Shown piece by piece: positions 34,346-43,468 of a stretch of DNA of 54,246 nt. The stretch covers positions 1 through 54,246 of the forward strand of contig CAYUOH010000014.1 in assembly GCA_964446385.1 (NCBI GenBank), in the 5' to 3' direction. The stretch's first letter is position 1, and the number at the start of each line of letters is the position of its first letter. Below the pieces are notes generated by a model, which was given only the letters and a program-made list of their open reading frames with translations, was not told the DNA's origin and did no database searches. The stretch comes from CAYSRC01 sp964446385 (lineage in GTDB: Bacteria > Bacillota > Clostridia > Oscillospirales > Ruminococcaceae). A program made the translations under genes and the position numbers.

Positions 34346-35200
34346 GTGCAGAAGCATTTTCTAAAATACATCCTTGCACTGTTGCTGTTCGGTTCAAACG
34401 GCATAGTGGCAAGTCATATAATCCTCACAAGCTATGAGATCGTTTTCTGGCGAACTATGATCGGCAGTATTCTGCTCATCGCACTTTTCTTTATAACACG
34501 GCAGAAGATCACCATTACAAAAAATAAAAAGAATTTGTTTTTCATCGCACTCTCCGGTATGGCCATGGGCACAAGCTGGATATTCCTTTACGAAGCCTAC
34601 GCCCAAATCGGTGTCAGCCTTGCGTCTTTGGCATATTACTGCGGTCCCGTTATTGTCATGATACTGTCTCCGCTCGTTTTTAAGGAAAAACTGACTGCAC
34701 CGAAGCTCATCGGCTTCACCACAGTGCTGATCGGCATCTTCCTTGTTAATGGAAAGATCGGTGACGAAAGCATCAACCGATGGGGACTTTTCTGCGGATT
34801 CATGTCTGCCTTAATGTATTCGTTTATGGTTATACTGAACAAGAAATCCGAAAAAGTTACCGGTCTTGAGAATTCGGTTATTCAGCTACTTGTCAGTTTT
34901 TTGACCGTCGCGGTATTTGTCGGCTTCAAAACGGGCTATCAGATTCAGGTTGGAGCTTATGACTGGCCTTGGATCATTGCTTTAGGACTCATCAACACCG
35001 GCATCGGCTGTTATTTCTATTTCTCGTCCATTGGACATCTGCCCATTCAGACAGTTGCCATCTGCGGATACCTGGAGCCGCTGTCTGCAGTGATACTCGC
35101 GGTACTCATTTTAAAAGAACAGATGCTGCCTCTTCAGATAGTCGGTGCGGTTCTGATTATCGGTGGAGCTATAGTTGGTGAATACATCAGGAAAGAGTAA
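34346..35200 (+). CDS. DMT-superfamily (EamA) transporter
   Basis: A 284-residue membrane protein with ten predicted helices in two EamA repeats, the usual architecture of drug/metabolite exporters. Conserved stretches include WRTMIGSILL, LAYYCGPVIVMILSPLVFKE and GYLEPLSAVILAVLILKEQ. The GTG at 34346 is used; GAGGTG lies about 12 bases upstream. The substrate is unknown. A terminator follows at 35231-35268. Confidence 0.85.
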   Translation: MQKHFLKYILALLLFGSNGIVASHIILTSYEIVFWRTMIGSILLIALFFITRQKITITKNKKNLFFIALSGMAMGTSWIFLYEAYAQIGVSLASLAYYCGPVIVMILSPLVFKEKLTAPKLIGFTTVLIGIFLVNGKIGDESINRWGLFCGFMSALMYSFMVILNKKSEKVTGLENSVIQLLVSFLTVAVFVGFKTGYQIQVGAYDWPWIIALGLINTGIGCYFYFSSIGHLPIQTVAICGYLEPLSAVILAVLILKEQMLPLQIVGAVLIIGGAIVGEYIRKE

Positions 35201-35230
35201 TGTTTCTTTCACCGTTAATAATAAAAGAGT

Positions 35231-35268
35231 TGACCGAAGCATTAATACAATGCTTCGGTCATTATTTT
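35231..35268 (+). terminator. Terminator of the DMT transporter gene
   Basis: TGACCGAAGCATT and AATGCTTCGGTCA make a perfect 13 bp stem with loop AATAC, followed by TTATTTT. Confidence 0.9.
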
Positions 35269-35299
35269 ATAGAAGCTAAGAAATCTAAATTTATTGTTT

Positions 35300-35339
35300 C
35301 AACAATTCAGTTTTCGGACAGCGCATACAGTTCTTCGAT
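35300..35339 (-). pseudogene. Remnant of the 3' end of the leucine-rich lipoprotein gene (direct repeat copy 1)
   Basis: These 40 bases match 39221-39260 with two differences. They read, on the minus strand, IEELYALSEN and a stop, against IEELYALSEK and a stop in the intact gene at 39228-40709. Similarity ends abruptly at 35340. A second copy of that gene must once have stood here, or the segment between was inserted by recombination. Confidence 0.7.
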
Positions 35340-35399
35340 CTGCACAGCTTGATACGTTTTATGATGATCGTAGATTGTCAGATTGCATATCTTTTATCC

Positions 35400-38102
35400 C
35401 TAATCGTTCTTTTCTATCAGCTGAATAAACAATTCAACGATTTGTGGATCGAACTGCGTTTCTGCGCCATTCTTTATGACATCAAGCGCACTGATTTTTC
35501 GTTCTATCAAGGGGCGACCGCCTCTGTTCAGTACGCGATCATAAGTCTCTGCGACTGCAATGATTCTAGAAATCAAAGGGATTTGCTCACCGGTAAGTCC
35601 TCGCGGATACCCTGTGCCATCCCATCTTTCATGGTGTCCGTAGACGTATTCGGCCAAATCCAACGTGTCATCAAAGAGGCTTAAAATTCGGTATCCTACC
35701 GCTGAATGCTGCTGGAATTTTTCTATCTCTTCATCCGATAAAGTATCCTTTGTAAGCATGCCTTCATCAAGCACGATTTTACCGATATCATGGAGATAAC
35801 CTGCTCGCTTAAGTTTATTTATTTCGGTCTCGAAAAGATGCAGTGCAATTCCTACATCAGAACACAATTCGCTGACGATAATCGAATGCTGTTTCTCTAT
35901 GGGACTTTTTGTGTGCAACGTTTCGATAATCGTATCAATAATATTTTTGTTTATGGACTTGCGATTCATCGTTTTGTCCTTGTACATGGCATTTTCTGCG
36001 TTTGCTATGATCTCGTCAAGCAGCTGGTCCGGAATTAGTTTCGTATCAAGACCTAGCGCAATACTACACTTGATCGCCTCCACACGGGCATCTGCAAACC
36101 CGGACTTTATTCCGGCAAGAATCTTGTCAGCATTTTCTTTGGTTGTGTTGGGTAGAAGTATGATGAACTCATCTCCACCGACACGTGCGACCAAATCATT
36201 TTGCCTGCAAACCTGCTGAAGTATTTCAGACGATTTCTTAATTAGCTCGTCGCCTGCAGTATGTCCAAAAATATCATTCGTCATTTTCAAACCATTAATA
36301 TCCGCAAAAATTACAGATAGCGGAAGATTATCCGGATTATCGATTTTCGCACGGTTGTCCTCAAAGCATCTTCTGTTGTGTAGCCCAGTCAAGGTATCAT
36401 AACAGTTTAAATACTGTATTTCTGCTTCTTTTTGTTTTCTCTCGCTTATATCAGTAAAAGTTACAACAGCGCCGGTTATTTCACCGTTTTTAATCTGAGG
36501 ATATGAGTAATATTCCACGTCAATAGAAGTACCGTCAGTGCGCCAGAACACCTCATTCTCCACGTGACAACCTTCTCCTTCGATAAATGCTTTGAAAATA
36601 CTGCAGTCATCAATATGAAATGTGGTGCCATCTCTGCGGGTGTGATGAATCTGCAGGTGCATATTTTTCCCGAGTAGTTCTTCCTGATCACGATATCCCA
36701 GCATTTTAATACAGCTTTTATTGCAGAATGTACAGTTGCCATTCAAGTCAATACCGTAAATAGCCTCTGCCGCTGTATCCAATATCAACCGAAGTTCGTC
36801 TTTGTTCGCCTCCAATTGGGAATTTGCTTTATGCACTTCCCGAGTACGTTCCTCTATGGTAGCCTCCAAGTTTTCAATAAGCGATTGCATTTTATCAGCC
36901 ACACTGTTAAAACTTTTTGATATCCGGCCAATCTCGTCATTACGGATAATGTCAACTCTTTTAGAAAGGTCCCCGGAGGATAATTCATCCGATACATGCA
37001 ACAGGCTTTTTATTGGCTTAAGATATTTATTCATGAATAAATTATAGATTGAAGCCGATAACAGCAGTGATAACGTGGCAATGAGCGCTGCCCAACGTAT
37101 ACTGCTCATTACATCTGTCATAAAGATTGATTGGGGAATTGCCGATATGACAACCCAATCGATTCCATTCGTATGAATTTCTCTGATGTTGGCAAAGAAG
37201 TTGTCATTTTCACCTTTATAGATTTGCTCAGGTGCACTGTTTGATTTATATATCTCGTACGCATTTTGAATGTCTGAGTTGTCAATATCCTCAAGTGTGT
37301 AACGCTCTAGCGTACCATCCTGAAGAATAGCAAAGTTTGGAATGTCCATGGAATTTGCGACTAAATAGTTCGCTTCTTTCTCGATGATAATTGCTACACC
37401 GTTGTGTTCTTCAACTGCGTCTTTAAGAAAGGAACCTATACCGGAAAGAAGCATATGTGTCCCGAGCACACCATCAAGATTTCCGGATTCACTATATACT
37501 GGCCATGCTGCGGACACCGTTAGATCATCCATAACGAAATGTTTATACACAGGGGAGTACACTGGGCCTTCAGCATCAACAGCTGCCTTATACCACGCTC
37601 GAGTGCGGGGATCAAATTTTCCTGCCTGAACTACACGATCGCCTGCAGTCAAGTCCTCATTTACGGAATAATACCAGGAGTTTCCGCCCGTTTCACCGTT
37701 GTTTCTCATGATCTCAACCACGCCATTTTCATTTCTGCGAGCGCCGTAGTATTCACCGTTTGCAGTTCCGTAACTAAAACTGTATATACTATTGCTTTGA
37801 GACTCAAGTACGCCAACAAAAAATCGATCCCGTTGTTTTTCGTCAGATAAATTCAGAATTCCATTCTCTATAACTTTTTGATTGACTTCATTCACATGAT
37901 AAGGAACCTGCATAAAGCTATTGATACGGTTATAGATTTCTTCGTTGACATCAGCGGCCAAATTTGCCGTTGTTTTCTTGGCTGAAGAAAGCCAATTTGT
38001 ATAAATCAACGCACCATAAAAAGCCACTGATATGAACAAGGAAATAATGAATATCAGCAGGATAATTATTCTTAATGAGAGCGTTGTTTTTTTTCTTGTC
38101 AT
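35400..38102 (-). CDS. Membrane sensor with Cache, HAMP, PAS, GGDEF and HD-GYP domains
   Basis: A 900-residue cyclic-di-GMP protein with the following order: membrane helix (about 10-30), extracellular dCache-like sensor (to about 325), second helix, HAMP (about 345-400), coiled coil, PAS (about 435-555), GGDEF (about 565-725) and HD-GYP (about 735-895). The cyclase site RVGGDEF and its inhibitory RQND are intact, as are LHDIGKI and HHERWDGTGYPRGL of the phosphodiesterase, so it may both make and degrade the messenger. The ATG at 38102 (AAGGATGGGG upstream) is preferred to the TTG at 38132. It lies between an EAL pseudogene and a short repeat. Confidence 0.88.
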   Translation of the reverse strand: MTRKKTTLSLRIIILLIFIISLFISVAFYGALIYTNWLSSAKKTTANLAADVNEEIYNRINSFMQVPYHVNEVNQKVIENGILNLSDEKQRDRFFVGVLESQSNSIYSFSYGTANGEYYGARRNENGVVEIMRNNGETGGNSWYYSVNEDLTAGDRVVQAGKFDPRTRAWYKAAVDAEGPVYSPVYKHFVMDDLTVSAAWPVYSESGNLDGVLGTHMLLSGIGSFLKDAVEEHNGVAIIIEKEANYLVANSMDIPNFAILQDGTLERYTLEDIDNSDIQNAYEIYKSNSAPEQIYKGENDNFFANIREIHTNGIDWVVISAIPQSIFMTDVMSSIRWAALIATLSLLLSASIYNLFMNKYLKPIKSLLHVSDELSSGDLSKRVDIIRNDEIGRISKSFNSVADKMQSLIENLEATIEERTREVHKANSQLEANKDELRLILDTAAEAIYGIDLNGNCTFCNKSCIKMLGYRDQEELLGKNMHLQIHHTRRDGTTFHIDDCSIFKAFIEGEGCHVENEVFWRTDGTSIDVEYYSYPQIKNGEITGAVVTFTDISERKQKEAEIQYLNCYDTLTGLHNRRCFEDNRAKIDNPDNLPLSVIFADINGLKMTNDIFGHTAGDELIKKSSEILQQVCRQNDLVARVGGDEFIILLPNTTKENADKILAGIKSGFADARVEAIKCSIALGLDTKLIPDQLLDEIIANAENAMYKDKTMNRKSINKNIIDTIIETLHTKSPIEKQHSIIVSELCSDVGIALHLFETEINKLKRAGYLHDIGKIVLDEGMLTKDTLSDEEIEKFQQHSAVGYRILSLFDDTLDLAEYVYGHHERWDGTGYPRGLTGEQIPLISRIIAVAETYDRVLNRGGRPLIERKISALDVIKNGAETQFDPQIVELFIQLIEKND

Positions 38103-38138
38103 GGCTACCCCATCCTTAATTTCGGCTGTCAATGGCAG

Positions 38139-38540
38139 TCAGATTTGTTTTTTTAAAAACTCAAGAGCATCTTCTTCATCAAGCGGTTTGCTGAACAGAT
38201 AACCTTGTATCCTATCGCAGCCGTGCTCTTTTAAATACTGCAGTTGGCTCTCGTACTCAACTCCTTCAGCAATTGTGCAGTGTCCAAGCTTATGTGACAT
38301 CGAAATAATATCGCTTGTTATTGCTTTACTCAGGTCTGTATCTAACAGCTTATCGATGAAATATTTGTCAATTTTCAAGCAGTCGACGCTTAACTCTTTT
38401 TCTCTGGCCAGAGAGGAATAGCCGGTTCCAAAGTCATCTATAGCTATGTAAAGCCCGTTGCCCCTCAGTTTCTCGATAATATTATTGATTAGTTCATAAT
38501 CGGAGGCAAAAATCGATTCGGTAATCTCAATACCAATTGA
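38139..38540 (-). pseudogene. EAL-domain phosphodiesterase fragment
   Basis: From an in-frame TAA at 38543-38541 the sequence reads IGIEITESIFASDYELINNI, then AIDDFGTGYSSL, IAEGVE and GCDRIQGYLFSKPL, the C-terminal half of an EAL domain (133 residues). The N-terminal half including the EAL motif is missing and no start codon with a ribosome site is present, although an internal TTG at 38378 opens a short frame. It is a 5'-truncated pseudogene directly upstream of the GGDEF/HD-GYP gene. Confidence 0.8.
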
Positions 38541-38703
38541 TTAAGGCAGTAAAAATATTCGGCCACATATTAAATCTCCTTCCGATTGCTCATCCATAGT
38601 TATCATCTCACACACAAGAATTCACAAAAATTTGCATTGAATTTTACATACAATGTGCCATAGTACACGTTCAAATAATCTGTCGTCTGGAAAAACAGCA
38701 ACT

Positions 38704-38937
38704 TTAGTCCGTGTTGCTGTTTTTTTCGAAATCTTCGTCCGGAATGTATTCGACGATATCGCCAAAGTCGGTACTCAGTACTCTGCATATTCTTTCAAGC
38801 GTCGAAAGAGTAATAGGCTCATCCCGGCGCATTTTTGTAAGTGTCTGTGGGGATATATCTACAGCCTTGCGAAGATCGGACTTACTCATCTTTTTATCAA
38901 CCAGGAGCTTCCATAGTCTGTTGTATGAAATAGCCAA
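38704..38937 (-). CDS. Small XRE/Cro-type transcriptional regulator
   Basis: A 77-residue DNA-binding protein with a helix-turn-helix (KKMSKSDLRKAVDISPQTLTKMRRD) and a helical tail (ITLSTLERICRVLSTDFGDI). The opening AISYNRLWKLLVDKKMSK is characteristic of this small family. Translation starts at TTG 38937 with GAGGAT seven bases upstream; no better start exists. It stands alone on the minus strand upstream of the EAL remnant. Confidence 0.85.
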   Translation of the reverse strand: MAISYNRLWKLLVDKKMSKSDLRKAVDISPQTLTKMRRDEPITLSTLERICRVLSTDFGDIVEYIPDEDFEKNSNTD

Positions 38938-39124
38938 ATGCTTATCCTCACAATATAATTATTTATTGTATTATATTAAGTACAATTCGCTTTTACAACA
39001 TTGTTTCACATATTAATGAGATTGTTTCTCATAAAATATTGCATCGAGTCTGAAAATAGCTGAATTTGATGAATTGCAAAAACAATTCGTAAGCAATCTG
39101 CTTTCGTCCATAATATTTCCTCCT

Positions 39125-39160
39125 AAAATAAAAAAGTCGGTCATATTGAGACCGACTTTC
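39125..39160 (-). terminator. Terminator of the leucine-rich lipoprotein gene
   Basis: On the minus strand AAAGTCGGTC and GACCGACTTT form a stem with a seven-base loop, followed by TTTATTTTAGG. The region 38938-39227 holds nothing else recognisable. Confidence 0.8.
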
Positions 39161-39227
39161 TTAAATAGTCAACTTTAAACCGTTTTTGGTAGAGTCAAAG
39201 AGATTAATACTTGTAAGTCTCAACAAT

Positions 39228-40709
39228 TCATTTTTCGGACAGTGCATACAGTTCTTCGATGCTCACGCCGAAACGTTCCTCTACGCTTCCTTTGAAAATA
39301 CTCATTGGCACCTTCATGAAATCATCGCCTTGCGTATTAAGGGCTTCGTTGAGCTCAGATCTTAAGGAATCAATGTTCTGAGGGTCATATTTAAATTTAT
39401 CTTCGTCAGGATAATAGTCAAATCTTACCTCAACGCCGTCTTTTACCATAGAAATGTAATAGGCATTTTTGTCTGCGAAGTATAATTCAAGCGTCTGGTA
39501 TCCCTTAACATTGGGATCGAAAAACGATATGCTCCAGTCAAGTTCATGCCCGGCTTCGACATTTTCATCCCATTGCGGCTTATGTATATATATTTCCATG
39601 CCGTTTTCCTGGTAAAAATAAGTTCCTTTATAATCGAGGAATTCAAATCCGAGTGTCAGATACTTGGATTGCAGCTGAATATTTTCATCGAATGGCATGT
39701 CATACAGAATATCAATGGAAATTCCTAACGCTTCCTGAATTATATTGTCATAGTAAACGAACGGGGTAAGCAATATGTCTTTGTCGTTTACATCAACAAA
39801 CGCCCCCTGCACAATCGGTTCCATTTCTGCGCGGTCACAACCGAAGCTTTCTGCCGCGACATCGTAGACATATGTATACATTTGCTCGGTGTTTATATCA
39901 AAAATCCAAACGACATAGGCGTTATGCACAGGGTAGAAACCGATATCGATCTTATATCCGGACTCAGTGCCGGTAACCACACGAATACAGTTCTGCCAGT
40001 CTTCCCGCTGACCGCCCCACTCGGCATGATTGAGACGTATGTCATATTCGTCCGTTTGATACAACGCCAGTTTATCGTTATCGTCGAAGCTAAAGCCAAG
40101 TTCGGCAAGGGTGTAGGCCACTTCAAAATCGGATTGTTCGAGGGTAGCGCGAATATCCGCAAGCGGCATATAATTCCTGATTTGGCTGCCCTCAAGATAC
40201 AGACATTTCAAGCCGGAGAGCGCAAAAAGCGGCGTGGGATCCGCTATTGCGGAATTATTCAGAATCAGGACTTGCAGACTCGTCAACCCGGCAATCGGAG
40301 TATAATCTTCCGCCTCGCAGCCGGTAAGTATCAATGCTTTTAAGTTGGTCAGAGCTGACAAAGGAGTAATGTCAGTGATCGCGTTGCCGGTCAGATCAAG
40401 ACTTTCAAGGTTTGTAAAGTTCTCCAATCCGGCGATACTGCTGATCGGTTCATTTTCCGATATGTATTTCTGCCACTCCGCATAAGCAAGGTTCAGGTGT
40501 GTCAAAGTTTTCGCATCCGCGACCGTAATATCACCGTCAGGCTTGCCCATAGCGCCGCGCACTTTCTCCTCAAGCGCCGGATCGGCGAAGGTAACAACGC
40601 CGGTCGCCGCCAAATCTGTCTGCGGTGGTTCTGTCGAAGTCTGTTTGCCGCATGCCGCCATTGAAGTGAGCAGCAGCAGGGCGAACAATACGGGCAGTAC
40701 CTTTTTCAT
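39228..40709 (-). CDS. Leucine-rich repeat lipoprotein
   Basis: A secreted 493-residue lipoprotein with lipobox MAAC (Cys20). Residues ~75-185 form a short leucine-rich repeat block in the internalin style (LENFTNLESLDLTGNAITDI, LSALTNLKALILTG, LTSLQVLILNNSAI). The remaining ~300 residues form a soluble domain not recognised, containing WGGQREDWQNCIRVV and a C-terminal ELYALSEK. A binding role on the cell surface is likely. The last 33 bases recur as a remnant at 35307-35339. Confidence 0.82.
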   Translation of the reverse strand: MKKVLPVLFALLLLTSMAACGKQTSTEPPQTDLAATGVVTFADPALEEKVRGAMGKPDGDITVADAKTLTHLNLAYAEWQKYISENEPISSIAGLENFTNLESLDLTGNAITDITPLSALTNLKALILTGCEAEDYTPIAGLTSLQVLILNNSAIADPTPLFALSGLKCLYLEGSQIRNYMPLADIRATLEQSDFEVAYTLAELGFSFDDNDKLALYQTDEYDIRLNHAEWGGQREDWQNCIRVVTGTESGYKIDIGFYPVHNAYVVWIFDINTEQMYTYVYDVAAESFGCDRAEMEPIVQGAFVDVNDKDILLTPFVYYDNIIQEALGISIDILYDMPFDENIQLQSKYLTLGFEFLDYKGTYFYQENGMEIYIHKPQWDENVEAGHELDWSISFFDPNVKGYQTLELYFADKNAYYISMVKDGVEVRFDYYPDEDKFKYDPQNIDSLRSELNEALNTQGDDFMKVPMSIFKGSVEERFGVSIEELYALSEK

Positions 40710-40948
40710 GTGTTGAATTCTCCTTTCAAAGAAGCAGAATGCTTTGCATCAATAATAACATCATTTTCGCCGTCAATAAAGAGTACGGGTATGGTCTGCT
40801 GCCGGAACTGACTGTCTGCAACTAATAAAGGTTGTTGACAAAACAGCAGACATAAATTAAAATTACATCTGTTCACGTATAGTGAAAAATACTTTTGACC
40901 AGTTCATTTTGAACTCAAGGCCATACGGACAGCCGGGTCAACTGCCGA
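40710..40948. other. Intergenic stretch upstream of the speD leader hairpins
   Basis: No credible gene is seen. A GTG-initiated 60-codon frame from 40882 lacks a ribosome site and runs through the hairpin cluster, so it is not accepted. GACAGCC/GGGTC-type short pairings near 40926-40940 may belong to the folded leader that follows. No clear promoter for speD was identified with confidence. Confidence 0.4.
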
Positions 40949-41056
40949 TTGTGAAGGTCATCTTCACAACTATTGATTGCGTTAAGAGCGCAACTTTTAT
41001 AGGTTGGCAACTTAATTGCCAGTTGGTTACTTATAACCAAGTGTACTGTGGTGCAC
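40949..41056 (+). promoter_or_regulatory. Cluster of five consecutive hairpins in the speD leader
   Basis: Five stem-loops follow one another within 108 bases: TTGTGAAG/CTTCACAA (40949-40969), TTGCG/CGCAA (40977-40993), TGGCAA/TTGCCA (41005-41021), TTGGTTA/TAACCAA (41023-41040) and GTGTAC/GTGCAC (41041-41056, one G-U). A further stem CTCTAT/ATAGAG lies near 41132-41148. Together with the terminator just before speD this looks like a regulatory RNA leader. It matches no riboswitch, T-box or known ncRNA that I can name. Confidence 0.5.
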
Positions 41057-41189
41057 GCTTGTGAAACGGTCAATAAGAGTGGTAAAAGTAGTTTTTTGCT
41101 ATATAGACTCTGAAGCGAAATAGGTGTCATTGCTCTATCAATAATAGAGATTTTAGGGCAGCTTACTTCAAATCCTGATATAACTGTTT

Positions 41190-41226
41190 TATAAGATGTA
41201 CCACATACAAAGTGGTACATCTTTTT
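41190..41226 (+). terminator. Attenuator-like terminator immediately before speD
   Basis: AGATGTACCAC pairs with GTGGTACATCT around loop ATACAAA, followed by TTTTTATTTT. The T-run is only about five bases from the speD GGAGG, so it can only terminate the leader transcript. Readthrough must be possible for the operon to be expressed. Confidence 0.75.
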
Positions 41227-41242
41227 TATTTTGGAGGATAAC

Positions 41243-42022
41243 ATGGCAGAAAAAATGAAACTCTACGGATTTAATAATCTTACTAAATCGCTCAGCTTTA
41301 ATATTTATGATATTTGCTACGCGAAAACAGCAAGGGAACAGCAGGATTATATTAAATACATCAATGAACACTACAACTCGGAACGCTTGACAGTTATTCT
41401 TACAAAGCTCACCGAGATGATCGGGGCTACAGTGCTGAATATTTCCAAGCAAGATTATGAGCCGCAGGGAGCCAGCGTGACTTTTTTGATTGCAGAGGAA
41501 AGCATGGTAAAAAATCGCAGCGGAGATACAGTTGTGGCTCATCTGGATAAAAGCCATGTTACTGTGCACACTTACCCCGAATACCATCCTGAAACTTCTA
41601 TAGCAACCTTCCGTGTGGATATTGACGTTGCCACCTGCGGCGAAATTACTCCGCTTTCAACACTGGACTTTTTAATCGGCAGTTTTGATTCGGACATCAT
41701 CACCATCGATTATCGGGTTCGCGGATTTACCCGCAATATGGTAGGTGAAAAACTTTTTATCGACCATTACATTACGTCTATTCAGGAATTTATAAACAAA
41801 GATATCCTGAAAAAGTACGATGCTGTGGATGTGAATGTATATCAAGCCAATATATTTCATACAAAAATGCTTATAAAGGATCCTGTGCTGCAGAATTATC
41901 TTTTTAACTCTGATGTTTACGAGATCCCACCCAAAATCCGTTTGGATATCACAAACGCGCTGCGGCGGGAGATGATTGAAATCTTCAGCGGCTGCAATAT
42001 CTTCCGGGGGGTGAATCCTTGA
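41243..42022 (+). CDS. speD: S-adenosylmethionine decarboxylase proenzyme
   Basis: Pyruvoyl enzyme that makes decarboxylated AdoMet, the aminopropyl donor for spermidine synthase. At 259 residues it matches the long Escherichia coli-type class. The self-cleavage site is K-S-H in LDKSHVTVHTYPE, with Ser104 becoming the pyruvoyl group. Other conserved stretches are TCGEITPLSTLDFLI and DYRVRGFTRN. The ATG at 41243 follows TTGGAGGATAAC. First gene of the polyamine operon, overlapping the next by 4 bases. Confidence 0.93.
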   Translation: MAEKMKLYGFNNLTKSLSFNIYDICYAKTAREQQDYIKYINEHYNSERLTVILTKLTEMIGATVLNISKQDYEPQGASVTFLIAEESMVKNRSGDTVVAHLDKSHVTVHTYPEYHPETSIATFRVDIDVATCGEITPLSTLDFLIGSFDSDIITIDYRVRGFTRNMVGEKLFIDHYITSIQEFINKDILKKYDAVDVNVYQANIFHTKMLIKDPVLQNYLFNSDVYEIPPKIRLDITNALRREMIEIFSGCNIFRGVNP

Positions 42023-43467
42023 AAGACCAGACGAGGGCTCCGCTCATGGAGGCGTTGGAGCGCATCAGGCATGACCGCCTTGTGCCGTTTGACGTGCCGG
42101 GGCACAAGCGAGGGAAAGGCAATCCCGAGCTTACCCAATTTATGGGTGAGCAGTGCCTTTCAATAGATGTCAACTCTATGAAGCCTTTGGACAACCTCTG
42201 CCATCCCACGGGCGTAATTATGGAAGCGGAAGAGCTTGCCGCCGAGGCGTTTGGTGCTTCGCACGCCTTTTTTATGGTGGGCGGAACGACTTCCGCGGTG
42301 CAGGCAATGATACTATCCTGCGTAAAATGCGGCGATGAGATCATTCTCCCGCGCAACGTTCATCAAAGCGTCATCAATACATTGGTAATTTGCGGTGCGA
42401 TACCTGTTTATATCAACCCCCAGACCGAACGGCGACTTGGTATCGCGTTAGGTATGACCATGGAGGATGTCAGGCTCACCGTCAGCAAGCATCCTCATGC
42501 CAAAGCGATCCTTGTCAATAACCCGACCTATTATGGAATTTGCTCCGATCTTGAGCAAATTACTAGAATTGCCCACGAAAAGAATATGCTTGTGCTGGCA
42601 GATGAGGCCCACGGCACGCATTTTTACTTTGGCAAGGACATGCCGATTTCGGCCATGGCTGCAGGCGCCGATATGTCGGCGGTCAGTGTCCACAAATCAG
42701 GGGGCTCGCTGACACAAAGCTCTGTGTTGCTTTGCGGAAGCAGGGTGAACGCGCAATATGTACGTCAAATCATTAACCTGACCCAGACCACAAGCAGTTC
42801 CTATCTGCTGCTTTCCAGCCTGGATATTTCCCGGAAAAACCTTGCGCTGCGCGGCGAGATGATTTTTGACAAGGTGACAGGCTTTGCAAACTACGCCCGG
42901 GAAGAAATCAACGCTATCGGCGACTATTATGCCTACTCAAAGGAATTGATCAATCGGGACAGCATCTTTGATTTTGATACGACCAAGCTTTCGGTCAACA
43001 CCCTTGCTCTGGGGCTTGCGGGTATAGAGGTATATGATCTGCTCCGGGACGAATACGGGATTCAAATAGAATTCGGAGATCTGGGGAATATTTTGGCCTA
43101 TATTTCCGTTGGTGACAAAAAAAAGAACATTGAGCGCCTTATCAGTTCTTTGAGTGAAATACGCCGCATCTATAAAAAAGACAATCAGGATATGCTGGAA
43201 AACGAATATATTACCCCGGAGGTCGTCTTTTCTCCGCAAACGGCTTTCTATGCTGAAAAAATAAGCCTGCCACTCGCAGACTGTGAGGGAAGGGTAGGCG
43301 CCGAGTTTGTTGTGTGCTACCCCCCGGGGATTCCCGTTCTTGCGCCCGGCGAGAGGGTTACAAAAGAGATCATCGAATATATCATATATACCCGTTCAAA
43401 AGGCTGCCTGATTACCGGGCCTGAAAGCATGGATGTGAGCCGGCTGAACGTGATGAAAGGAGAATAA
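42019..43467 (+). CDS. speA: Orn/Lys/Arg decarboxylase, fold type I, probably arginine decarboxylase
   Basis: A 482-residue PLP decarboxylase with the aspartate-aminotransferase fold. Motifs are DVPGHKRG near the N-terminus, GGTTSAVQAMI, DEAHG (195-199) and the PLP lysine K226 in SVHKSGGS; the C-terminal PPGIPVLAPGE is family-typical. It starts at TTG 42019 (GGGGGGTG upstream), overlapping the speD stop by 4 bases. Because an agmatinase gene follows in the operon, arginine is the most likely substrate, giving agmatine; lysine or ornithine cannot be excluded by sequence reading. Confidence 0.85.
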   Translation: MKDQTRAPLMEALERIRHDRLVPFDVPGHKRGKGNPELTQFMGEQCLSIDVNSMKPLDNLCHPTGVIMEAEELAAEAFGASHAFFMVGGTTSAVQAMILSCVKCGDEIILPRNVHQSVINTLVICGAIPVYINPQTERRLGIALGMTMEDVRLTVSKHPHAKAILVNNPTYYGICSDLEQITRIAHEKNMLVLADEAHGTHFYFGKDMPISAMAAGADMSAVSVHKSGGSLTQSSVLLCGSRVNAQYVRQIINLTQTTSSSYLLLSSLDISRKNLALRGEMIFDKVTGFANYAREEINAIGDYYAYSKELINRDSIFDFDTTKLSVNTLALGLAGIEVYDLLRDEYGIQIEFGDLGNILAYISVGDKKKNIERLISSLSEIRRIYKKDNQDMLENEYITPEVVFSPQTAFYAEKISLPLADCEGRVGAEFVVCYPPGIPVLAPGERVTKEIIEYIIYTRSKGCLITGPESMDVSRLNVMKGE

Positions 43468-43468
43468 A

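Noticed and set aside
40882..41064. 60-codon GTG-started frame in the speD leader, possible leader peptide
   Set aside because: No ribosome site, no run of regulatory codons, and it runs straight through five hairpins.
41150..41226. T-box leader for speD
   Set aside because: The terminator contains GTGGTAC, but no T-box consensus with a matching antiterminator and specifier loop was found upstream.
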